A stretch of 14,238 bases of DNA from CAIVVT01 sp963757265. GTDB lineage: Bacteria > Acidobacteriota > Terriglobia > Bryobacterales > Bryobacteraceae. A program made the translations under genes and the position numbers. Location: positions 1-14,238 of the forward strand of contig CAVWRA010000007.1 in the NCBI GenBank assembly GCA_963757265.1. The letters are read 5' to 3'. How positions within the stretch are numbered: the stretch's first letter is position 1; each line of letters opens with the position of its first letter. Shown piece after piece: positions 1 through 6,145 of this stretch. Below the pieces are notes generated by a model. It saw only the letters and a program-made list of their open reading frames with translations, did not search any database and was not told the origin of the DNA.

Positions 1-206
1 GTGGTGGTTGGTCGTCCTGACCACGCTCTGGGGCTTCCCGTGTTGCGCGCGCTTTCCTTGTGTGCGTTGCTGCCGCCACTACCCCGGTGCAGCGGTCCTG
101 CCCCTCGGCGACGATGCGACTGGCTCAGATGGCGGAGAGGCTCGCGGCAGTACCAAGGGGCCTCAGTTCACAAGACAGACGCAAGACGTAGTGAGGGACC
201 TGGGGA
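1..206. other. Left edge, no gene recognised
   Basis: Several frames are open here because the DNA is GC-rich, but none gives a protein I recognise. The stretch lies directly upstream of the reverse-transcriptase fragment, so it could be part of the structured RNA of a group II intron. I could not identify the expected 5' intron start (GUGYG) or the domain V hairpin, so this is only a possibility based on position. Confidence 0.3.
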
Positions 207-326
207 TTGGGCAACCTATCAACTCCGAACAGCGTTCAGAAACTGCAGACGGCGTTGCACGCGAAAGCGAAGGCAGAACCAGGCTACCGCTTCTACGCCC
301 TCTACGACAAGATCAGCCGCGAGGAC
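207..326 (+). pseudogene. Group II intron reverse transcriptase/maturase, N-terminal remnant
   Basis: From a TTG codon, about 40 residues read like the N-terminus of bacterial group II intron-encoded reverse transcriptases. The run includes SVQKLQTALHAKAKAEPGYR followed by FYALYDKISRED. In family members this leads into the CRANKGAPGVDG region and the seven reverse-transcriptase blocks. Here the similarity stops after ISRED, and the next codons read AAANSVALG, which does not fit the family. The catalytic YADD block, the maturase domain and the HNH domain are all missing, so no active enzyme can be made. The family assignment rests on memory of the conserved N-terminus, not on a search. The abrupt end suggests a recombination or deletion breakpoint near 326. 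Confidence 0.7.
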
Positions 327-574
327 GCCGCCGCCAACAGCGTGGCGTTGGGGTGCAGCGCGGGCTCGCTGATGACAGCGAAGCCGCCGCGCCTTCGAGG
401 CGTGGGCATCGATGGCTACTCCGGATACGGATGCCCGCGACCGGCGGCGAGGCGACTCTTCTTCTTGTCGTCGTCTTGGCGGGGGACTTCGTCGCCCGGC
501 GCGCCGCCTGTTGGAGCGGCACTGGGCATCGGCGTGCGCCAGGATGGCGCGGAAGTGGTAGCCCCGGGGCGCCG
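327..574. other. Unassigned sequence between two gene remnants
   Basis: About 250 nt lie between the reverse-transcriptase remnant and the ABC_sub_bind remnant. Reading frames are open on both strands, but the translations are rich in Arg, Ala and Pro and match no family I know. On the minus strand the substrate-binding protein's frame runs on through this DNA to a stop at 416, adding an odd tail (containing DEVPRQDDDKKKSRLAAGRG) that the family does not have. It may be a fragment of a third, unidentified element. Confidence 0.35.
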
Positions 575-1057
575 AGCCCGATTGAGCTTCGGCACGGCCG
601 CCTTGAGCAGCTCGAGCCACTTCGCACTGTGCTCGCCCGACAGCAAAGACAGGCCGGTGACGTTGCCGCCCGGATGGGAGAGGCTGGCCGCGAGACCGAC
701 GCCGACCGGATCGCCGGTGACGCAGACGATCGGAACCGTCGACGTCGCTTTATGCGCAGCGAGTGATATCGGCGTGCCCGGAGTCGCCAGGATGTCGACG
801 CCGAGCGCCAGAAGTTCCGCGATGAGCGTCGGTATGTCTCCCGCTGCGTAACGCGCATCGATCAGCAGGTTGCGGCCGGGAACATATCCCCGATCGGCGA
901 GCCCCTGGCGCAGGCCCAAGGTCGAATCGTTGTCTGGGGAACCAATCCAGACAAAACCAATTCGTGGAATCTTTGCTTGTTGAGCTGGAGCGGCGAACGG
1001 CCAAAGGTTGGCCGCTGTCGCGCCGCCGAGCAGAGTGATTAAGTCGCGTCTTCTCAT
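575..1057 (-). pseudogene. ABC_sub_bind family substrate-binding protein, 3'-truncated
   Basis: The ATG at 1057 opens a classic export signal: MRRRDLITLLGG with a twin-arginine-like start, a hydrophobic core and a likely cleavage site around FAAPAQQ. The mature part begins KIPRIGFVWIGS and continues through LRQGLADRGYVPGRN, IPTLIAELLALGVDILATPG, TVPIVCVTGDPVGVGLAASL and HPGGNVTGLS. All of these are hallmarks of the periplasmic ABC_sub_bind family (PF04392), which is common in Rhizobiales. Similarity ends after about 161 residues at LLKAAVPKLNRA. Members usually run to about 320-330 residues, so the second lobe is missing. The frame then continues through unrelated DNA to a stop at 416. An in-frame ATG at 1102 exists, but it would place 15 extra residues before the signal peptide, so 1057 is preferred. 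No permease or ATPase partner is next to it. Confidence 0.85.
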
Positions 1058-1165
1058 ACGCCGCCTCGTGGGCCACGCTTTGCGCCCGAAGATGCATAGC
1101 ACATTCCCCCTGGCGATGTATGATGATCAGGTCAAGGACGGCCGAGAGGCCATTCTTTTTCCTCC

Positions 1166-1456
1166 GCCCCGAACGTCCCCTTGAAAGTCGACGACGAGGA
1201 CGAGAAAGACGTGCTGCTGTGGCAAACCTTGGAGGCCCACCGCAACGAGAAGGTGCTTGTCTATGTTGACCGGCGCGCCGGGAAGCGGTCAACGGAAGAC
1301 TTGAGCCGGGTGGCGTTGCAGAAGGAATTTGAGGCGGCGTTCTTCCACGGGGCGATGTCCACGGACGAGAAGATCGAGGTCATCAGGAAGTTCAAGGCGG
1401 GCGAGTTGGAACTCGTGTTTGCGACGAGTGCGTTCGGGATGGGCATCGACATCCCG
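1166..1456 (+). pseudogene. Superfamily 2 (RecQ/DEAD-like) helicase C-terminal domain fragment
   Basis: The translation runs PNVPLKV, EKVLVYVDRRAGKRSTEDL, FHGAMSTDEKIEVIRKFKAG and VFATSAFGMGIDIP. These correspond to motifs IV and V of the RecA-like second domain of an SF2 helicase, with the layout seen in RecQ-like enzymes. The ATPase half (Walker A and DExH motifs) is absent upstream. The arginine-finger motif VI that should follow motif V is replaced by unrelated sequence after GIDIP. Similarity begins before the first possible start (TTG at 1181), at APNVPLKV near 1166. This shows that the left end is a breakpoint and not a natural start. It is a non-functional remnant. Confidence 0.75.
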
Positions 1457-1651
1457 ACGGCGTCGCATCTTCACAGTCCGGGCGACATCGCGGGCATCTA
1501 CTCGGCCATCGGCGCCGGCCTCTCGGTGGCCGGGGGCAGGCAGGTCGCGCAGCTCACCAACGCCCGCGGCGTCGTGCTGCGCCTGCACGGGCGACAGATC
1601 GGCTTCAGTTTCTCGATCGACCTCAGCGGGATGAGCATCTCGCTGGCGTGA
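1457..1651 (+). pseudogene. C-terminal fragment of an unrecognised small protein, fused to the helicase piece
   Basis: In the same frame as the helicase fragment, the last 60 or so residues switch to a Gly- and Val-rich, probably beta-strand sequence. It reads GDIAGIYSAIGAGLSVAG, then QLTNARGVVLRLHGRQIG and FSIDLSGMSISLA before a TGA. The style is that of a small secreted or periplasmic beta-rich alphaproteobacterial protein, but I cannot name the family. The natural-looking end (DLSGMSISLA-stop) suggests a true C-terminus whose N-terminal part has been lost. The joint with the helicase lies near 1457-1470. Confidence 0.5.
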
Positions 1652-1919
1652 GCCGGCGAGCCCCGGGGGCTTGCAGTCGGGCGGCGCGGCAGGCCGTACG
1701 GCTGAGCGCCGGCGGATTGATGCACGTCGACTACACCGACAATCACAAACTGTTCGAAATGGTGGTGAAAGGCAATAGCATCCAGTGAGGCTTGCGCGGC
1801 TACAGTCTTTTGTTCAAGTCGATGGAAGTTCCGCCTTTGCTATAAACGACTGGTCAGGCAAAAATCGAGCCGCGGTCTGCAAGACGGGGGAGCGGCCGTG
1901 ACCGCCTGACAGGGGTTCG
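1652..1919 (+). other. Leader region of rpoN with a short C-terminal gene tail
   Basis: This stretch separates the fragment cluster from rpoN. Codons 1720-1788 read MHVDYTDNHKLFEMVVKGN..., ending SIQ-stop. Its composition is protein-like and unlike the surrounding DNA, so it is probably the last 20 or so residues of a lost gene; I do not recognise the family. Downstream, TATAAA at 1841-1846 could be a -10 element for rpoN, but there is no convincing -35 at the right distance. The gene often found in front of rpoN in alphaproteobacteria (lptB) is not here. Confidence 0.4.
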
Positions 1920-3482
1920 ATGGCGCTTTCGGCGAAATTGACGATGCGGCTGGGTCAGACGATGGTTCTGACGCCGCAGCTGCTTCAGGCGATCAAGCTC
2001 TTGCAGATGCCCAACGTCGAATTGAGCGCGTTCATCGAGGCGGAGCTCGAGAGCAATCCGCTCTTGGAGCGCGCGGAGGAGCATGAGGGCGGCGAGGGCC
2101 CCGAAGCCGAACCGGACGCGCGCCCGGCCGAAGCCCCGTCCGAACCCGGCGACTGGGCGTCGGAGGCGCTCGAAACCGACGCCGCGGCGCTCGCCGCCAA
2201 TCTCGGCACCGAAATCGAGAACGCGTTCGATTCCGACCGTCCCGCGTCGGCCGAACCGGCTCCGCCGGCCGATGGGCTGACGGCGATGTCTTGGGCGGGG
2301 ATGGGAGGCGGAGGCTCCGGCGAGGCGCCGGATCTCGAAGCCTATGTCGCCGACGCCCCGTCTCTGCGGGAGCATCTCGAGCGCCAGGCCGGCGTGCTCC
2401 TTGTCGATCCCGGCGAACGGATGATCGGCGCCGCGCTGATCGACGGCCTGGACGAGGCCGGCTATTTCGTCGGCTCGCTGGAGGGGATCGCGGAACAGCT
2501 CGGCGCGACCGTCGAGGCGGTCGAAGAGGCGCTCGTCCGCATGCAGACGCTCGAGCCCACCGGCGTCTTTGCCCGCAGCCTCGCCGAGTGTCTGGCCCTC
2601 CAACTGCGCGAGCGCGATCGTTTCGATCCGGCCATGCAGGCCCTGATCGAAAACCTGCCGGCGCTGGCGCGGCGGGATTTTCCGCAGCTGCGCCGGGCCT
2701 GCGGCGTCGACGACGAGGACCTCCTCGACATGATCGACGAAATCAGGCGGCTCGAACCCAAACCGGGGCGGGCGTTCGGCAATCCGCCCGGCGTGCCGGC
2801 GATCCCCGACGTTTACGTCACCGCCGCGCCCGACCGGACATGGCGGATCGAGCTCAACAGCCAGGCGCTGCCGCGCGTGCTGGTCAACGAAACCTATGCG
2901 ACGATCGTCCGCCGCGGGTCGAAGCGGGAAGAGGACAAGCAGTATGTCTCGGCCCAGCTGCAGTCGGCGAATTGGCTGACGAAAAGCCTCGAACAGCGCG
3001 CGCGCACGATCCTCAATGTGGCGACCGAGATCGTTCGGCGGCAGGACGCCTTTCTGGTCCGGGGTGTGTCTGGGCTGAGGCCGCTCAACTTGAAGATGGT
3101 CGGCGAAGCGATCGGGGTGCATGAGTCGACCGTCTCGCGCGCCACCGCACACAAGTTCATCCAGACCCCGCGCGGTCTTTTCGAGATGAAGTATTTCTTC
3201 ACCGCCGCCATCGCTTCGGCCAACTCGGGCGAGGCGCATTCGGCGGAGGCCGTAAGACAGCACATCCGCCAGATGATCGAGGAAGAGGATCCCGAAGACA
3301 TTCTGTCCGACGACGGCATTGTCCAGCGCCTGCGCCAGGCCGACATCGTCGTCGCGCGCCGCACGGTCGCCAAATACCGCGACAGCCTCAAAATCCCCTC
3401 TTCGGTGGAAAGGCGCAGGCTGAAAATGTCGCCCGTCCGCGCCTCCCGCGTGCGCGGCAATTCTCTGGCGGCCGAGGTCTGA
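1920..3482 (+). CDS. rpoN: RNA polymerase sigma-54 factor RpoN
   Basis: This is the sigma-54 subunit that directs RNA polymerase to -24/-12 promoters and needs AAA+ activators to open DNA. The 520-residue product has the full family layout. Region I (residues 1 to about 50) carries the glutamine/leucine-rich activator-interacting helix TPQLLQAIKLLQMPNVELSA. Region II (about 55-140) is an acidic, Pro/Ala-rich linker. The core-binding domain follows, then the helix-turn-helix around GVHESTVSRATAHKF. The RpoN box ARRTVAKYR is at residues 479-487, followed by SLKIPSSVERRR. The tail of about 20 residues after IPSSVERRR is a little longer than usual. The ATG at 1920 has AGGGG four bases upstream, and MALS... 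matches the usual family start. No frameshift is visible. Both sides of the gene carry insertion debris, so its usual lptB and hpf/ptsN neighbours are absent. Confidence 0.97.
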   Translation: MALSAKLTMRLGQTMVLTPQLLQAIKLLQMPNVELSAFIEAELESNPLLERAEEHEGGEGPEAEPDARPAEAPSEPGDWASEALETDAAALAANLGTEIENAFDSDRPASAEPAPPADGLTAMSWAGMGGGGSGEAPDLEAYVADAPSLREHLERQAGVLLVDPGERMIGAALIDGLDEAGYFVGSLEGIAEQLGATVEAVEEALVRMQTLEPTGVFARSLAECLALQLRERDRFDPAMQALIENLPALARRDFPQLRRACGVDDEDLLDMIDEIRRLEPKPGRAFGNPPGVPAIPDVYVTAAPDRTWRIELNSQALPRVLVNETYATIVRRGSKREEDKQYVSAQLQSANWLTKSLEQRARTILNVATEIVRRQDAFLVRGVSGLRPLNLKMVGEAIGVHESTVSRATAHKFIQTPRGLFEMKYFFTAAIASANSGEAHSAEAVRQHIRQMIEEEDPEDILSDDGIVQRLRQADIVVARRTVAKYRDSLKIPSSVERRRLKMSPVRASRVRGNSLAAEV

Positions 3483-3705
3483 ATCTGAATTCGCCTTCAT
3501 TAACAAAGAATTGAGCTTGGGTAAGAATTTATACTGCCAGCTGCCAAGCCCTTCACGCTCATGCCTGTCGCGATCGTCGAGCGGCGGAATGGGCGGCCCG
3601 CGATCCGCGATGACCGCTTCACGTCAACTCCGGCCGTCTGCGGCGCAATAATGCGCCGATGCCGTTGCCGGCGCGCCGCTGGATGCAGGCCCAGGCTTCC
3701 CCGCC
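3483..3705. other. rpoN downstream region, no gene recognised
   Basis: The first 55 bases after the rpoN stop are AT-rich compared with everything around them, as expected for a former intergenic region with regulatory sites. The rest, up to the transposase fragment, is GC-rich and holds no recognisable gene. An open frame from an ATG at 3561 gives an Arg/Pro-rich translation with no family features. No rho-independent terminator (stem plus T-run) was found after rpoN. Confidence 0.4.
3500..3514 (+). promoter_or_regulatory. Possible CtrA-type site (TTAA-N7-TTGA)
   Basis: TTAA, seven bases, then TTGA lies 18 bp after the rpoN stop. This differs in one base from the alphaproteobacterial CtrA half-site pair TTAA-N7-TTAA. 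It sits in a locally AT-rich patch, with TATACT downstream at 3530-3535. It may have belonged to the promoter of a gene that once followed rpoN. A chance match is quite possible. Confidence 0.2.
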
Positions 3706-3954
3706 CAGCTGTGGAAGTTCTACATTCAGCTGGTCGAGATCGAGGCGGCGTTCAAGGCCCTCAAGGACGATCTCGGATTGCGACCGATCTACCACCAGCT
3801 GGAGCAGCGGATCGAAGCGCACATCTTCATCGCCTTCCTGGCCTATTGTCTGCACGTCACGCTGCGCGCCAGACTCCGCCCGCTAGCCGCGGGGCTCACC
3901 CCGAGAGCCGTGCTCAACAAGCTTGCCGCCATCCAGATGCTCGACCTCCACTTC
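3706..3954 (+). pseudogene. IS1634-like transposase, C-terminal part only
   Basis: The frame open from 3652 reads QLWKFYIQLVEIEAAFKALK, then DDLGLRPIYHQLEQRIEAHI, FIAFLAYCLHVTLRARLRP and GLTPRAVLNKLAAIQMLD. This is the C-terminal block of IS1634/IS4-superfamily DDE transposases, and the EAAFK stretch holds the catalytic glutamate of the DDE triad. The two upstream aspartates and the whole N-terminal half are missing. After MLDLHF the family continues with a P-T-T-D-G-R type stretch, but here it changes to AFTFSPVGASVYQLGSFG and ends at a TGA at 4050. Both ends are therefore broken. The piece lies between rpoN and the convergent catabolic operon and marks an old insertion there. Confidence 0.8.
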
Positions 3955-4050
3955 GCGTTCACGTTCTCACCTGTGGGCGCGTCCGTCTACCAACTCGGCA
4001 GTTTTGGGGCGGCTCGCAAGGAGCTCCAGGCGTTGTTGCTGAGGCTCTGA

Positions 4051-4208
4051 GCGCGCCGCTGGCGATCGCGCGGCGATGAATGAGCATCAATCCCCGACGT
4101 GTCGCTGTCCTACCCTTTGGTGTCCTCCCTGACCGCGGAATGAACCTCGGATCAAGGGAAATGGGGCGATGCCGGATGCGCCGACGCTGCGGGTCAGCGT
4201 CATAAGCC
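4051..4208. other. Convergent intergenic region, nothing recognised
   Basis: This lies between the end of the transposase frame (plus strand) and the end of the crotonase gene (minus strand). I see no gene, no strong hairpin and no terminator serving either side. It may contain the outer end of the degraded insertion sequence, but no inverted-repeat partner was found. Confidence 0.35.
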
Positions 4209-4973
4209 TCAGCGCCGTTGGAATGCCGGTAGTCGCCGTTCTGCCATGGCGGCCACGCCTTCTTTGAAGTCCGCAGTCTCGAAATGAAGCCGCTGCTCAC
4301 TCAACTCGTGATCCATGATGGCCGCCACTTGGTCTGCGAGGCTCCGGCGGAGCGTGCGACGGGTCGACGTGACGGCGATAGGTGCGGATTGGGCGATCTC
4401 GACGGCGAGCGCCAGCGCCGCCTCGCGCAGCGTCGCGGCTGGGGCCAGCACGTCCACCAGCCCGTTTGCGTGCGCCTCCTCACCGCCAATGCGCCGGCCG
4501 GTGTAGAACAGCAGTGCCGCCTTCTACACGCCCACCACGCGGGGCAGCGTGACACTCAGGCCAAAGCCGGGATGGAAGCCGAGGCGATTGAAATTAGCGG
4601 TGAAGCGCGACTCCGCCGCCGCCACGCGGAAATCCGCGACCAAAGATAAGCCTAAGCCGCCACCCACCGCCGCTCCCTGCACGGCCGCGACGATCGGCGT
4701 CTCGCAGCGGAACAGCCGCACGGCCTGCTGATATAGGTGACCGCCCTGCCTGTCGCCCACCGTGTCGCGCGCGGGAGAGCTGAAATCGGCCCCGGCGCAA
4801 AAGTTCTTACCTTCGGCGCAGAGCAGGATGGTGCGGACGGCCGGGTCGGCGTCGAACTGATCGAACGCCGCCGCGATGGCGCCGATTAGCGCGATGTCGA
4901 AGAAATTGTTAGGCGGCCGACAGATCTCGGCGATGCCGACATAGCCGTTGGTGGTCATGCGGACGTCGCTCAT
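4209..4973 (-). pseudogene. Crotonase (enoyl-CoA hydratase/isomerase) family, interrupted by an in-frame amber codon
   Basis: The frame from ATG 4973 to TGA 4209 would encode about 254 residues, the normal crotonase length. Codon 150 is TAG (4526-4524), directly after LPRVVGV. Translation past it continues in the same frame as KAALLFYTGRRIGGEEAHA, GLVDVLAP and so on, exactly as the family should, so a single CAG-to-TAG change is the simplest cause. The oxyanion-hole motifs are present: GKNFCAGADF (55-64) and GAAVGGGLGLSL (100-111). By hand alignment to rat enoyl-CoA hydratase, the two catalytic glutamates (E144, E164) correspond to Gly108 and about Phe128. Simple hydration is therefore unlikely; an isomerase or another crotonase reaction fits better. 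The start overlaps the stop of the dehydrogenase upstream by ATGA, so it is the last gene of the operon seen here. Confidence 0.85.
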
Positions 4974-6145
4974 CTTAGTCCAAGTCCCTTTGCAATTATA
5001 CCCCGCAGAATCTCCCGAGTGCCCCCACGCAGCGAGAACGAGGGCGACGTCATAATCAAGTGGGCCAGCACGGCGGTGAGCGGCGTGTTGCCCGTCTCTT
5101 CCGACGGTTCCACATCCACCAGCAGCCGCACCACCTCGACCGTTTCCTGCTCCAGTACGTTGCCAAGATCCTTGACGAGGGAGGCCTGCAACGCTGGATC
5201 CTCGCCCGCCTGCAGCATGCCGGCGATGGAGCGGGACAGGCGGCGCAGCGTGAGGAGGTGGGAGGTGAGCCGCCCGATCGCAACCGCCGCCCGTTCCGGT
5301 GCCGTGGAGCCCAGGGCGCGCACCGTCTCCACAAGCAGGGTGAAGGCAGAGAGGAAGCGATCAGGGCCGGACCGCTCGAAGGCGAGCTCGCCCGTCACCT
5401 GCTTCCAGCCATCGCCCTCGCGGCCGAGCAGTACGTCTTCCGGCAGCAGCAGGTCCTCGATGCTGACCTCGTTGAAGTGGTGTCCGCCGCGCATGTCGAT
5501 GATCGGGCGCACAGTCATGCCGCCGGCCTTTGCCTGCTTCATATCCACCAGGAGTTGGCTGGCCCCGGCGTGGCGGTCGTCCTCCGATTTGGCCCCAGTG
5601 CGGCAGAAAAGGATCATGTAGTCGGCGATGTGGGCGGAGGAGGTCCAAACCTTGGTGCCGTTGACCAGCCAGCCGCCCTGCACGCGCTGCGCCCGGGTGC
5701 GCGCGGCCGCCAGGTCCGAGCCAGAATCGGGCTCGCTCATGCCGATGCAGAACGAGCATTCCCCGGCGGCGATCTTCGGCAGGATCAGCTGGCGCTGCTC
5801 TTCGGTGCCGTTCTTCAGGATGCTGGGGCCGCTCTGCCGGTCCGCCACCCAGTGATGGCCTACGGGGGCGCCAGCGGCCAGCATCTCCTCGAGCACCACG
5901 TAGCGCTCGAAGGCGGAGCGCTCGTGGCCGCCATACTGCTTGGGCCAGGTCATGCCAAGCCAGCCGCGCTGTCCCATCTTGCGGCTGAAGGCTGGGTCGT
6001 GCCCGCTCCAGGATTCGGCTCGCTGCTGCGCCGTGCGCTCGCGCAGCTCGACGGCAAGGAACCCCCTAATCTGCTCGCGCAGCGTCTCGGCGGCTTGGGG
6101 GGAGGGCGGCGGGGTTGGGAAGGCGAGTGCCTGCATGGCGGTCAT
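4970..6145 (-). CDS. Acyl-CoA dehydrogenase, large-type subunit
   Basis: This FAD flavoprotein would oxidise an acyl-CoA at the alpha-beta bond and pass electrons to electron-transfer flavoprotein. The 391-residue product has the all-alpha N-terminal domain (from LREQIRGFLAVEL), then signature MSEPDSGSDLA (136-146) and NGTKVWTSSAHIADYMIL in the beta domain. The helical C-terminal domain ends GGTREILRGIIAKGLGLR. At the position of the catalytic Glu of medium-chain enzymes (YEGT) it has RGGT. This is usual for the FadE-like subfamily, where the base lies elsewhere or in a partner subunit. The ATG at 6145 overlaps the ligase stop as ATGA. A second ATG at 6136 has GGAGG nine bases before it and is a fair alternative. 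The next dehydrogenase upstream is shorter, so the two may form a heteromeric enzyme like PimC/PimD. No frameshift is visible. Confidence 0.92.
   Translation of the reverse strand: MTAMQALAFPTPPPSPQAAETLREQIRGFLAVELRERTAQQRAESWSGHDPAFSRKMGQRGWLGMTWPKQYGGHERSAFERYVVLEEMLAAGAPVGHHWVADRQSGPSILKNGTEEQRQLILPKIAAGECSFCIGMSEPDSGSDLAAARTRAQRVQGGWLVNGTKVWTSSAHIADYMILFCRTGAKSEDDRHAGASQLLVDMKQAKAGGMTVRPIIDMRGGHHFNEVSIEDLLLPEDVLLGREGDGWKQVTGELAFERSGPDRFLSAFTLLVETVRALGSTAPERAAVAIGRLTSHLLTLRRLSRSIAGMLQAGEDPALQASLVKDLGNVLEQETVEVVRLLVDVEPSEETGNTPLTAVLAHLIMTSPSFSLRGGTREILRGIIAKGLGLR

Noticed and set aside
1..206. Complete group II intron
   Set aside because: Only about 40 codons of the intron protein are present, and neither the GUGYG start nor the domain V hairpin could be found.
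1808..1846. Promoter for rpoN with TTGTTC and TATAAA
   Set aside because: The spacing between the two hexamers is about 25 bases, too long for a sigma-70-type promoter; only the TATAAA is noted.
1854..3506. Long open frame (550 codons) on the minus strand opposite rpoN
   Set aside because: It is an antisense shadow of a GC-rich gene. Its translation is Arg/Asp/His-rich with no family features, while the plus strand is a clear RpoN.
3561..4079. 172-codon plus-strand ORF after rpoN as an hpf-like gene
   Set aside because: The translation has no ribosome hibernation factor features. The transposase similarity lies in a different frame over the same DNA.
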